From: an uncultured Alphaproteobacteria bacterium
Lineage (GTDB): Bacteria; Pseudomonadota; Alphaproteobacteria; JAPOUT01; G958296285
Assembly: GCA_958296285.1 (NCBI GenBank)
Contig: OY282459.1
Span: 124,001 to 188,000 of the forward strand
DNA length: 64,000 bases
Direction of reading: 5' to 3'
Within the stretch, counting starts at the first letter, position 1. Each line of letters opens with the position of its first letter. Positions 36,216-43,739 of the stretch are shown here, piece after piece. The notes beneath the pieces were generated by a model. It searched no databases, had not been told where the DNA came from, and saw only the letters and a list, made by a program, of their open reading frames with translations. The translations under genes were made by a program, and so were the position numbers.

Positions 36216-37010
36216 ATGCATGTGGATTCCCCTCTCTATCGCAAAGCTTTTGAAGCCTATCTTCGCAAGGGGACTCCGATCGCGTCTTTTGTGAAGCGGG
36301 CGCGGACGACCACGCATTATATTTGGCGCACCCAAAGAGACAACAAGGTTCGCCCGAGCCATCGCGCCAATGAAGGAAAGATTTTCTCTTGGGACAGCCC
36401 TCCTCCGACAGGTCATCCTGGGGAAGCACCCAATTGTCGGTGTTATGCAGAGCCACATATTCAGGGCGGAGAACAGATGCGCATTCGGCACACAGGGTAT
36501 CAGAACACCGGCTCCAGAAGATGGTCAGACTTCGATATGGCCATGCACTATCTCTTTGGAAATGGCAAAACCGTCATTCTGCGAGAAGTGGGTCTTCTCG
36601 AGGATTTCGTCAACCGCTATAAACAAATAGGCGGACAAAACCTTTTGGGAAAAATTGCCGATAAGGCGCGCGCAAACATTGGACAAAGTTTTAGCGGCGA
36701 ACATCCGGAAAGATATAACATGAGACCAGTCGTTTGGAGTCTAGGAGGCGTAACCGTTATCGGAGAATTCTCCGGAACTTGCAGCCTAAAAAAGGGATTA
36801 ATATTCACCCAGGGGAGAATAAAATTTATTGTGGAGGAGACATACAAAGATGTTCTCGACCCTTCCAACAAATATCCTGATGATGAGCACCCTCCATATG
36901 ATCTTCCCATTGCGCAAATTTACGACGTTACAGATGAGTGGCGTGGTTCATTCAGTGGATATGTCCTTCAAGATCGCTCTAGGAGCAGATACAGATATGA
37001 TAAAAAATAG
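36216..37010 (+). CDS. MuF-like / colicin-M-like toxin candidate
   Basis: 264 residues in two parts. Residues ~35-80 match the C-terminal motif of phage Mu gpF-type minor head proteins: QRDNKVRPSHRANEGKIFSW, then GHPGEAPNCRCYAEP with C74 and C76. Residues ~100-260 resemble the catalytic domain of colicin M, which cuts lipid II: HYLFGNG (111-117) equals the HYLxGNG motif, then VIGEFSGTCSLKKG and the acidic segment YKDVLDP (D212, D215) where colicin M has DKYD; His225 follows. The colicin M Tyr is Leu here. No signal peptide or secretion domain is visible. GGAG lies 10 bp upstream of the ATG. Six paralogous membrane proteins follow on the same strand. Confidence 0.7.
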   Translation: MHVDSPLYRKAFEAYLRKGTPIASFVKRARTTTHYIWRTQRDNKVRPSHRANEGKIFSWDSPPPTGHPGEAPNCRCYAEPHIQGGEQMRIRHTGYQNTGSRRWSDFDMAMHYLFGNGKTVILREVGLLEDFVNRYKQIGGQNLLGKIADKARANIGQSFSGEHPERYNMRPVVWSLGGVTVIGEFSGTCSLKKGLIFTQGRIKFIVEETYKDVLDPSNKYPDDEHPPYDLPIAQIYDVTDEWRGSFSGYVLQDRSRSRYRYDKK

Positions 37011-37025
37011 ACATCAACATAACCC

Positions 37026-37616
37026 ATGAAATTCTCTCCGCGGATTGTCTACAAGACAGCAAAATACGGGCTCTTTATCGCGCTATGTCTCCCGCCCGCA
37101 TGGTGTATCGTAGACAGCTATAATAGAAGGCAAATCTGCGCGGAACTGCCCAATGGCGCGATCCTTGGCTATACAGCATTCCTAGATCCAACACAGTTTC
37201 TATGGGAACCCTATCCGACTCTCAAGGCGCGCGATGGCACGACATTAATCCAAAGCGAACGCCACTTGGAAAGTCTCTCCTTTTCTAGAACGACAGTCTA
37301 TGGGGTTGTCGGGCCAAGATCGAGTCTCATGGACAGCGAAGGATTCTATAGCAGTTTCGCCTATAGGCCGGATGTCGGCTTGGTCTTGGCGGAGAGAAAC
37401 GGCGCGCTCTACAGAAAGATCGTCAAAGAGGACACAACGTCAAAGCGGTCAAGAATCCCCCGCGGACTGCTAGAGTATCATGCGCGTCTCTTCAACGCCG
37501 CTTTGCCGAAAATGGGAGAACACACGCTGATAGATATCTTTATCGCATACAATTATCTGTCGGGAGATCCTGCCTATCGGCGCGAGGATTGCCCGTTGGA
37601 CATTTTCCCTCAATGA
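37026..37616 (+). CDS. Putative periplasmic immunity protein, paralogue 1
   Basis: 196 residues: a short basic N-terminus, one transmembrane helix (~12-30), then a ~160-residue domain that would face the periplasm. Conserved features of the array: RRQIC (Cys38), LPNGAILGYTAFLDP, PTLKARDGTTLI, TTVYGVVG, YRPDVGLV, ALYRKI, and DPAYRREDCPLDIFP (Cys189). The two cysteines frame the domain and may form a disulfide. It starts 16 bp after the toxin-like gene and lacks a clear ribosome site. From RRQIC to its end it differs from paralogue 4 by only two residues. Confidence 0.75.
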   Translation: MKFSPRIVYKTAKYGLFIALCLPPAWCIVDSYNRRQICAELPNGAILGYTAFLDPTQFLWEPYPTLKARDGTTLIQSERHLESLSFSRTTVYGVVGPRSSLMDSEGFYSSFAYRPDVGLVLAERNGALYRKIVKEDTTSKRSRIPRGLLEYHARLFNAALPKMGEHTLIDIFIAYNYLSGDPAYRREDCPLDIFPQ

Positions 37617-37634
37617 GGATGGAAGCCGCGCCTC

Positions 37635-38240
37635 ATGATGAAATCTTTTCTGAGACGATCCTACAGGCTCATCAAATACGCGTTTCTTGTCGCGTCATGC
37701 TCTTTCTTTGTCTTGCTGGTGATCAGCCTCTATAGGACGCGTCAAATCTGCGTGGAACTGCCGAATGGCGCGATCATCGGCTATATGGCGTTTCTTGATC
37801 CGAAACAGTCCTTATGGGACGCCTATCCGACTCTCAAAGCGCCAGACGGCGCAACATTGATCCACAACGACAATTACGCGGACAGTTTCTCCTTTTCCGA
37901 AACGACAGTCTATGGCACTGTCGGGCCAAGATTGGATCTCCATGGCCGATCGGGGCCCTTTCATGCCTTCGCTTATAGGCCGGATGTCGGTCTTGTCATA
38001 GAAGAGGAAAACCCCGCGCTCTATAGAAAAATCGTCAAAGAGGACAGAAGAAAAGAGGGGAGAAGAAACCCGGGAAGGATTGCCCCTGGGCTGAAAGAGT
38101 ATTACGCGCGTCTCACCAAAATGCCTGCGTTGAAAAACACGGAGAACGGGGTGACCGATATCTGGACAACTTACGAATATATGTCAAAAGTCCCGGCTTA
38201 TCGGCGCGAGAACTGCCCGTTGGATATTTTCCCTCAATGA
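37635..38240 (+). CDS. Putative periplasmic immunity protein, paralogue 2
   Basis: 201 residues, same plan: anchor helix ~14-32 (FLVASCSFFVLLVISLY), RTRQIC (Cys39), LPNGAIIGYMAFLDP, SETTVYGTVGPR, AYRPDVGLV, PALYRKIVKED, and PAYRRENCPLDIFPQ (Cys194). It has a Lys/Arg-rich insert after KIVKED. The start follows a leader, ATGGAAGCCGCGCCTC, which is repeated before paralogues 4 and 5 and contains the GGAAG ribosome site. Its anchor segment is almost identical to that of paralogue 4. Confidence 0.75.
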   Translation: MMKSFLRRSYRLIKYAFLVASCSFFVLLVISLYRTRQICVELPNGAIIGYMAFLDPKQSLWDAYPTLKAPDGATLIHNDNYADSFSFSETTVYGTVGPRLDLHGRSGPFHAFAYRPDVGLVIEEENPALYRKIVKEDRRKEGRRNPGRIAPGLKEYYARLTKMPALKNTENGVTDIWTTYEYMSKVPAYRRENCPLDIFPQ

Positions 38241-38812
38241 GAATGGGGAGGATGCGCCTTGTCCTGCGGCTTTTCTACAGAGCGATCAAGTATGTTTTGC
38301 TCGTTCCGTTCCTTCTGCTTTCGCTCTTCCTCTTTTCGGCGGCTTATCTTAATCATTCTCGCCGTTGCGCGGCGCTCCCCAATGGCTTGATTCTCGGCTA
38401 TGGGTCATTTTTGGATGCTCGGCGCTATGCGTTGAACTTCCATCCGACCCTGCTCTTGCCGGATGGGACGCCGCTCTTGGCGCGTGAGGATTATGTTCAT
38501 CATTTTTATTTTTCGCGGAGCACGGTCTATGGCGTGGCGGGGCGGCGGCGCGATCTTGACGGTTCTGCCGCTCCCGCGCCCTATCGCTTCCTCTATAGAG
38601 AGGATGTTGGTCTCGCGCTTGAGACGGAGAATCCTGAGCGCTATAAGAGGCTCAGAGACGAAGCGGGACGATTGCGTGAAGCGCTTCCCCAAATTCGTTA
38701 TGCGGCAGATTCTTTCGCGCATAATGATATAAAGGCAGCCTATGACTATATGTCGCAAGACCCTGCCTACAGGCGCGAGAACTGCCCGTTGAGTCTTTTT
38801 CCTGATTCTTGA
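38237..38812 (+). CDS. Putative periplasmic immunity protein, paralogue 3
   Basis: 191 residues, a more divergent member. Anchor helix ~17-38, SRRC (Cys44), LPNGLILGYGSFLD, FYFSRSTVYGVAG, YREDVGLALE, and DPAYRRENCPLSLFP (Cys183). Closest in this set to paralogue 6 (shared SFLD/SFFD, HHFYFS and YREDVG). ATG 38237 overlaps the stop of paralogue 2; an in-frame ATG at 38252 directly follows GGGGAGG and is an alternative. Confidence 0.75.
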   Translation: MRMGRMRLVLRLFYRAIKYVLLVPFLLLSLFLFSAAYLNHSRRCAALPNGLILGYGSFLDARRYALNFHPTLLLPDGTPLLAREDYVHHFYFSRSTVYGVAGRRRDLDGSAAPAPYRFLYREDVGLALETENPERYKRLRDEAGRLREALPQIRYAADSFAHNDIKAAYDYMSQDPAYRRENCPLSLFPDS

Positions 38813-38827
38813 TGGAAGCCGCGCCTC

Positions 38828-39421
38828 ATGATGAAATCTTTCCCGCGCCAATCCTACAGGCTCATCAAATACGGGTTTCTTGTCGCGTCATGCTCTTTCT
38901 TTGTCTTGCTGGTGATCAGCCTCTATAGGACGCGTCAAATCTGCGCGGAACTGCCTAATGGCGCGATCCTTGGCTATACAGCATTCCTAGACCCAACACA
39001 GTTCCTATGGGAACCCTATCCGACTCTCAAGGCGCGCGATGGCACGACATTAATCCAAAGCGAACGCCACTTGGAAAGTCTCTCCTTTTCTAAAACGACA
39101 GTCTATGGGGTTGTCGGGCCAAGATCGAGTCTCACGGACAGCGAAGGATTCTATAGCAGTTTCGCCTATAGGCCGGATGTCGGCTTGGTCTTGGCGGAGA
39201 GAAACGGCGCGCTCTACAGAAAGATCGTCAAAGAGGACACAACGTCAAAGCGGTCAAGAATCCCCCGCGGACTGCTAGAGTATCATGCGCGTCTCTTCAA
39301 CGCCGCTTTGCCGAAAATGGGAGAACACACGCTGATAGATATCTTTATCGCATACAATTATCTGTCGGGAGATCCTGCCTACAGACGCGAGGATTGCCCG
39401 TTGGACATTTTCCCTCAATGA
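38828..39421 (+). CDS. Putative periplasmic immunity protein, paralogue 4 (mosaic of 2 and 1)
   Basis: 197 residues. The first ~39 residues match paralogue 2 with three changes, while everything after the QIC motif matches paralogue 1 with two changes, and the DNA follows the same pattern. The switch lies near CAAATCTGCGCGGAACTGCC (about 38936-38956). This is the signature of recombination or gene conversion inside the array. Cys39 and Cys190 are kept, as are the other conserved blocks. The leader ATGGAAGCCGCGCCTC precedes the start. Confidence 0.78.
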   Translation: MMKSFPRQSYRLIKYGFLVASCSFFVLLVISLYRTRQICAELPNGAILGYTAFLDPTQFLWEPYPTLKARDGTTLIQSERHLESLSFSKTTVYGVVGPRSSLTDSEGFYSSFAYRPDVGLVLAERNGALYRKIVKEDTTSKRSRIPRGLLEYHARLFNAALPKMGEHTLIDIFIAYNYLSGDPAYRREDCPLDIFPQ

Positions 39422-39439
39422 AAATGGAAGCCGCGCCCC

Positions 39440-40003
39440 ATGATGAAAAATCGCCTTCGCTTCTCAATCAAGATCGGGACATGCGCCCTCCTCGCGCTGC
39501 CGTGCCTTTCTCTGCTCGTGATGCTGATGACGTCCTATGAGGCGCGTCAAATCTGCGCGGCGCTGCCGAATGGGGCGATTGTCGGCTATCACGCCTTTTT
39601 TGATCCGCGCGAGCCGCGATGGACGCCCTATCCGATATTGAAACGCCGCGATGGCGCGGCGCTTCTCTTGGAGAAGCGCGTCTTTCCGTTCTTCTTCACC
39701 GAGACGACCGCCTATGGCATGGTCTCTGCGGGGGGCGTCTATCAAAATCGCGCCGGCTTCGCCTATAGGCCCGATGTCGGCATGGTCTCTGAGAGCAAAG
39801 ACCCGGCGCTCTATAAAAAACTCCAAAGCGAGGCCGGGGAGGCGGACGCCCCGATTTTCCGCGCCCACAATGACGAAGATCGCGACCGCGATGGTCCGAG
39901 TCGCATGGGGCTTCGTCTCTTTTATCAGACGATGATTCAAGACCCCGTCTATCGGCGCGAGGATTGTCCGCTCGCCCTTTTCCCGAAACTCTTCCCCGAA
40001 TGA
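39440..40003 (+). CDS. Putative periplasmic immunity protein, paralogue 5
   Basis: 187 residues: anchor helix ~14-32, ARQIC (Cys39), LPNGAIVGYHAFFDP, FTETTAYGMVS, YRPDVGMV, DPALYKKLQ, and DPVYRREDCPLALFP (Cys176). The C-terminal half before the last motif is shorter and acidic (HNDEDRDRDG). Start preceded by ATGGAAGCCGCGCCCC, the same leader as before paralogues 2 and 4. Its stop is close to the start of paralogue 6. Confidence 0.74.
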   Translation: MMKNRLRFSIKIGTCALLALPCLSLLVMLMTSYEARQICAALPNGAIVGYHAFFDPREPRWTPYPILKRRDGAALLLEKRVFPFFFTETTAYGMVSAGGVYQNRAGFAYRPDVGMVSESKDPALYKKLQSEAGEADAPIFRAHNDEDRDRDGPSRMGLRLFYQTMIQDPVYRREDCPLALFPKLFPE

Positions 40004-40011
40004 GGCGCGCC

Positions 40012-40656
40012 ATGACGAAAGACCTGTCCGAGATGATCGCCAAAACGATAAAATACGCTCTTTTGGGTCTTTTGGCTCTTCCCTTTCTGTGGTCTCTTGG
40101 GGCGCTTTCGGGGTCTTATTATCGGGCGCGGATTTGCGCGGAGTTTCCGAACGGCTTGCTTTTGGGCTACGGGTCTTTTTTTGACAAAGGCGGCTTTGTC
40201 TTGAACCGCGTCTTGACCTTGAAGCGCGCGGACGGAAGAGCGCTCATTCCGCCTGAGGATTTTCTCCATCATTTTTATTTTTCCGAGCGCGCGGTTTATG
40301 GCGCGGCGGGACGGCGGCGGCGCTTATCGGACGAGACCGCCCCCGCGCCCGCGCCTTATCGCTTCGCCTATAGAGAGGATGTCGGTTTTGCGCTTGAGAA
40401 GAGGGACGCGGCGCTTTATCGGAAGATCAAAGAGGAGGCGGGTTCGTTGATAAGGATCAAGCCGCCTCCGCCTTCGCGTTTTTTGAGAGAGATGCGCTCG
40501 CTGATGGATTCTGCGGCTCGCGGCTCGCGCGCTGAGGTTTCTGCCGATTTTTTCATGCATCGGGACATTCGGGCGGTTTGGTTGGCGATGTTGGATCGGT
40601 CTTATGGCGGGCGTTATCGGCGTTCGGGCTGTGTTTTGGCGATTTTCTCTGAGTGA
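40012..40656 (+). CDS. Putative periplasmic immunity protein, paralogue 6
   Basis: 214 residues from ATG 40012, which has GAGG six bases upstream; ATG 40000 overlaps the previous stop and is less likely. Anchor helix ~15-33, RARIC (Cys42), FPNGLLLGYGSFFD, HHFYFSERAVYG, YREDVGFALEKRDAALYRKI, and a diverged end, RRSGCVLAIFSE (Cys207). It has an extra ~30-residue stretch before the last motif. It is the last member of the array and the most divergent at the C-terminus. Confidence 0.73.
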   Translation: MTKDLSEMIAKTIKYALLGLLALPFLWSLGALSGSYYRARICAEFPNGLLLGYGSFFDKGGFVLNRVLTLKRADGRALIPPEDFLHHFYFSERAVYGAAGRRRRLSDETAPAPAPYRFAYREDVGFALEKRDAALYRKIKEEAGSLIRIKPPPPSRFLREMRSLMDSAARGSRAEVSADFFMHRDIRAVWLAMLDRSYGGRYRRSGCVLAIFSE

Positions 40657-40702
40657 GCGGATCATCCGCCGCAGGAGATCATCTGAAGCGGATCATCCGC
40701 CG
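40657..40702. repeat. Two direct copies of a short palindrome (possible terminator)
   Basis: GCGGATCATCCGCCG at 40657-40671 and again at 40688-40702. Each contains the perfect inverted repeat GCGGAT-C-ATCCGC. The pair lies between the last immunity-like gene and the convergent VOC gene, and the second copy encodes the end of the VOC gene. A bidirectional terminator or attenuation role is plausible, but there is no T-run. Confidence 0.45.
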
Positions 40703-41070
40703 AAGCAGAAGGCGGCGAGTTTATTTCCGTCTAGGTCTCGGAAGTATCCGATATAGAATCCGCCTTGGTTTCCTCTGGGTCCTGGGTCGCCTTCGTTGGT
40801 TCCGCCGAGCGAGAGGGCTTTTTCGTGGATAGCGTGGACGTTGTCTTTTGTTTTGACATTGAGGGCGATCATGGTTCCGTTTCCTGCGGTGGCGGTTTTT
40901 TCGTCATAGGGGATGCAGACGGAGACCATGCCTTTTCTTGATTCGTCTGCCCAGGCGGTTTGGCGCTCGTTGGTCATGATCACTTCGGCGCCGAGGATTT
41001 TGAAGAGTTCGCCGTAGAATTTTCTTGCTTTGGCGAGATCGTTTGTTCCGATCATTGTGTATCCGATCAT
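40693..41070 (-). CDS. VOC (glyoxalase/dioxygenase) family protein
   Basis: 125 residues with the VOC beta-alpha-beta pattern: MIGYTMIGTNDLAKARKFYG at the start and GGFYIGYFRDLDGNKLAAF near the end. Only one or two of the usual metal ligands can be seen (the DLDGNK motif is kept), so activity is uncertain; some members are resistance or binding proteins. GGGAGAGAG lies before the ATG. Convergent with the immunity-like array. Confidence 0.82.
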   Translation of the reverse strand: MIGYTMIGTNDLAKARKFYGELFKILGAEVIMTNERQTAWADESRKGMVSVCIPYDEKTATAGNGTMIALNVKTKDNVHAIHEKALSLGGTNEGDPGPRGNQGGFYIGYFRDLDGNKLAAFCFGG

Positions 41071-41103
41071 TTTTTCTCTCTCCCTAGTAAGTGGTTTCGC
41101 GGA

Positions 41104-42021
41104 TTATGCCGTGTTGCCGCGCTTCCGCGCTTCTATCCGCCATACTTCTTTTTTCCAGTGCGCCATGCTTCTGAGCTGTTTTAACTTCCCCTCATCGTAA
41201 TCGCTGTCTCCACGCCTGATAATGTTTTCTTCCCCCCAGGGCGGGGTTTGCCCCTTCGGCAGACGCGGTTCAAGATCCTTATAATATCGGATCCCTTCTA
41301 TCCCGTAAGGACCGCTTTCAGTGTTAGACAAATCAACCAAAGACAAATTGGCTCCATGCGATAAGGGACAATACTCCTCATGCCTATCTGGAGAACCTTT
41401 ACCCCAGCTAAAGAAGATCGGGATTTTGCGTTTCTGTCCCCGTATAAACCTATTTGGAGAACCTTCCCCCCATCTCTCGAATTCTAGCTTGGCACGAGAC
41501 AATCGGGATCCGGACAAGTCAGCAGCCGTTAAGTCAGCATGGATCAGTTTAGCGTCTATCAAATTAGCCTCAAACAGATCGGCCCCACACAAAAAAGTAT
41601 CGGACAGATCAGCGCCGCCTAAATCAGCGCGGGAAAGATTGGCTTTTATCAAACCAGCCTTATTCAATTTAGCATCGGACAGATTAGTATCGGACAGATT
41701 CGCTCCATTCAATCCGGCTTCGCGCAAATCAGCCTTGTGCAAATCCGCTTGGCGCAAATCCGCTTGGCGCAAATCCGCCCTACGCAGATCGGCATAAGAC
41801 AAATCGGCATGAGACAAATCAACCCCGCGCAGATATGCGCCGCGGAAAGTAGATTTCATAAAAGAGAAATGGGATAAATTTGTTCCCTCAGGCAGATAGA
41901 CGTCCCGAAAACCCTTGCGGCTTAAATCAATACTCTTTCGTTCCTTAGGCGTTTTGACGATGGCGGCGAGAGCTTCCAGCGCAGCTTTACTGACCTCTTT
42001 TTGTCCTATGCTTCTACGCAT
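41104..42021 (-). CDS. Pentapeptide-repeat protein (C-terminal half of a split membrane protein)
   Basis: 305 residues. Residues ~50-180 are tandem A(D/N)LXX repeats (for example LSHADLSYADLRRADLRQAD), which form a right-handed beta helix. No transmembrane helix. The N-terminal segment (SKAALEALAAIVKTPKERKS, DLSRKGFRDVYLPEGTNLSHF) aligns with the middle of the intact paralogue at 42532-43713. The gene lies 11 bp after the membrane protein gene at 42033-42524, in another frame. Together the two equal the paralogue, so this is a split version of it. Function unknown. Confidence 0.8.
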   Translation of the reverse strand: MRRSIGQKEVSKAALEALAAIVKTPKERKSIDLSRKGFRDVYLPEGTNLSHFSFMKSTFRGAYLRGVDLSHADLSYADLRRADLRQADLRQADLHKADLREAGLNGANLSDTNLSDAKLNKAGLIKANLSRADLGGADLSDTFLCGADLFEANLIDAKLIHADLTAADLSGSRLSRAKLEFERWGEGSPNRFIRGQKRKIPIFFSWGKGSPDRHEEYCPLSHGANLSLVDLSNTESGPYGIEGIRYYKDLEPRLPKGQTPPWGEENIIRRGDSDYDEGKLKQLRSMAHWKKEVWRIEARKRGNTA

Positions 42022-42032
42022 TTTGAGAACTC

Positions 42033-42524
42033 CTATCCTTCGCCTTCTTCTTCGTCTGACGCCTCCTCCATAATATCATTATTGCTAGCCAGCATGGCAA
42101 TGATTTCTTTTATCGCTTGCGCCAGAATGTCGTTATGCTCTAGATTCTCGCTCAGTTTCCGCAGAATTGCGAGGACGCCCACCTTCACTTCGGGATCGTC
42201 ATTCTTGTATCGCTCCAGGGCGCGAGAGAAAATGTCTATCGCGTTTCTGTCTTGAGCGATGTCATTTTGGCGCTTCATCTCCGCCGTGCGCCGCGCTGCC
42301 AAATAAAGCCCGCCCGTTGCGATGAAAAATGCCGAAATAGTTGTAGCAAGCGCCACCTTAATGCCGAAAACGCCGTGGGAAACATACAAAACGGCAGGAG
42401 GGAGAATGAGAATCCAAAAGGCTATGACAAGATTGTCCCATTTAGCCCAAAAAGATCGAATCCATTGCCAAGCCCTTTGCCGCCAAAGCGGAGCCTTTTT
42501 TTCTGTATTTTCTGTCATCTCCAC
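42033..42524 (-). CDS. Two-helix membrane protein (N-terminal half of the split pentapeptide protein)
   Basis: 163 residues with two transmembrane helices (~32-52 and ~57-76), then YLAARRTAEMKRQNDIAQDR and NAIDIFSRALERY, which repeat YLTARRTAEMNRQNNLVEQR and NAADTFSRAVDQL in the next gene upstream. The region after it (GVLAILRKLSENLEHNDILA) is helical and HEAT-like. It ends acidic (EEASDEEEGEG). The start is probably GTG 42524 with AAGGG upstream. It lacks the pentapeptide domain, which is encoded separately just downstream. Confidence 0.72.
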   Translation of the reverse strand: MEMTENTEKKAPLWRQRAWQWIRSFWAKWDNLVIAFWILILPPAVLYVSHGVFGIKVALATTISAFFIATGGLYLAARRTAEMKRQNDIAQDRNAIDIFSRALERYKNDDPEVKVGVLAILRKLSENLEHNDILAQAIKEIIAMLASNNDIMEEASDEEEGEG

Positions 42525-42531
42525 TCTGCCC

Positions 42532-43713
42532 TTATCCAGCGCTCGTTGGTAAGTGTAACTCGAGGTCTTCTAATTCCCCTTCAGAATAGTTATTATCTCC
42601 GGGTTTGATAATGCTGTCATCTCCTTCCTGCAAATCCAAATTCTTTGGCAGATTCGGAGGGAAGCGCTCATAGAACCGTATACCTTTTAGCTGATTCTCT
42701 GTAAGATTTATGGTATCTATTAAATTAGCTCCACTCAAATTGGCATCTTTCAACTTGGCTCTGTCCAGATCAGCGCTCTTTAAATCAGCATGGAACAAAT
42801 CAGCCCCGCGCAAATCGGCTTCTCTCAACCAAGTTTCTTTCAAATCAGCATGCATCGAACTAATCCAACGCAAATTGGCCCCCCTCAACTTAGCCCCTCT
42901 CAAGTTGGTGCAATAAAAATCAGCCCCACGCAAATCGACTCGGTACAACACGGCCTCTCTCAAGTCGCTACAGAAAAAATTAGCCCCGCGCAAATCGGTT
43001 TCTCTAAAAGAAGCCTTTCGCAAATCAGCTTCAGTAAAATCGAAAAAGGATAGATCACTTCCCTCATCAAAATTGAGATTTCGCAAATCTGTGCGACTCA
43101 AATTAACCGCTGTGCGCTCTGCATAACCTTTGGCGATAGAACCAAGAGCTTTGATCGCATCTTCCACATCCAATTTGTCCTCTCTCTTCTCCACTCTTCC
43201 CACCCGTTCTCCCGTTTTTTCATCCCTCTCCGTCATTAGAACACGGTCGCTGACAAAGGCGATGAGGGTTTTGATAACCATCTGTCTCAGATCGTTCTCT
43301 TTTTCGGCGCTCTCACCCAACTGACTCAAAGTGGCGATGCCGCCTCGCCGCACCGCCGATCTATCATGTCCCAGCTGATCCACGGCGCGAGAAAAAGTGT
43401 CTGCCGCGTTTCTTTGCTCTACGAGATTATTTTGGCGGTTCATCTCCGCCGTGCGCCTCGCCGTCAGATAGAGAGCCGCTGTCGCAAAGAAGAAAGCGGA
43501 AAGGGTAGCCGCGATAGATAAGCTCTCTTCAAGTGTCCGTGCGGTTTCCTCTTTAAGTTCAACGCAGAAGATGAAATAATAAAAAGCCGCTGCAGTCGGA
43601 AAAACGATCCAAAGAACGAGCCAAACCTTCCACCATGCGAAACCCCAAGAGATAAGACTCTTCTTAACGCCTTGAGGGATATTCTTGATCCATTGCCAAA
43701 GCGAATCGGTCAT
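42532..43713 (-). CDS. Membrane-anchored pentapeptide-repeat protein
   Basis: 393 residues: two transmembrane helices (~30-55 and ~70-90), a conserved YLTARRTAEMNRQNN segment, a helical region (IATLSQLGESAEKENDLRQM), then pentapeptide repeats from ~190 to ~340 (LRKASFRETDLRGANFFCSD and similar). The start is ATG 43713 with GGGAGAC upstream; the longer frame runs into tRNA-His and is not real. This domain order is seen in pentapeptide proteins thought to act at membranes, but no function is established. It is the full-length paralogue of the split pair downstream. Confidence 0.8.
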   Translation of the reverse strand: MTDSLWQWIKNIPQGVKKSLISWGFAWWKVWLVLWIVFPTAAAFYYFIFCVELKEETARTLEESLSIAATLSAFFFATAALYLTARRTAEMNRQNNLVEQRNAADTFSRAVDQLGHDRSAVRRGGIATLSQLGESAEKENDLRQMVIKTLIAFVSDRVLMTERDEKTGERVGRVEKREDKLDVEDAIKALGSIAKGYAERTAVNLSRTDLRNLNFDEGSDLSFFDFTEADLRKASFRETDLRGANFFCSDLREAVLYRVDLRGADFYCTNLRGAKLRGANLRWISSMHADLKETWLREADLRGADLFHADLKSADLDRAKLKDANLSGANLIDTINLTENQLKGIRFYERFPPNLPKNLDLQEGDDSIIKPGDNNYSEGELEDLELHLPTSAG

Positions 43714-43739
43714 CTCTGTCTCCCTGTGTGCTTCCCTGC

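Noticed and set aside
39964-40011. Upstream start of immunity-like paralogue 6
   Set aside because: Those codons overlap the end of paralogue 5 in another frame; ATG 40012 has a GAGG site and the family N-terminal pattern.
36216-40656. Prophage
   Set aside because: The MuF-like motif is the only phage-like feature; no portal, capsid, terminase, integrase or lysis genes are seen.
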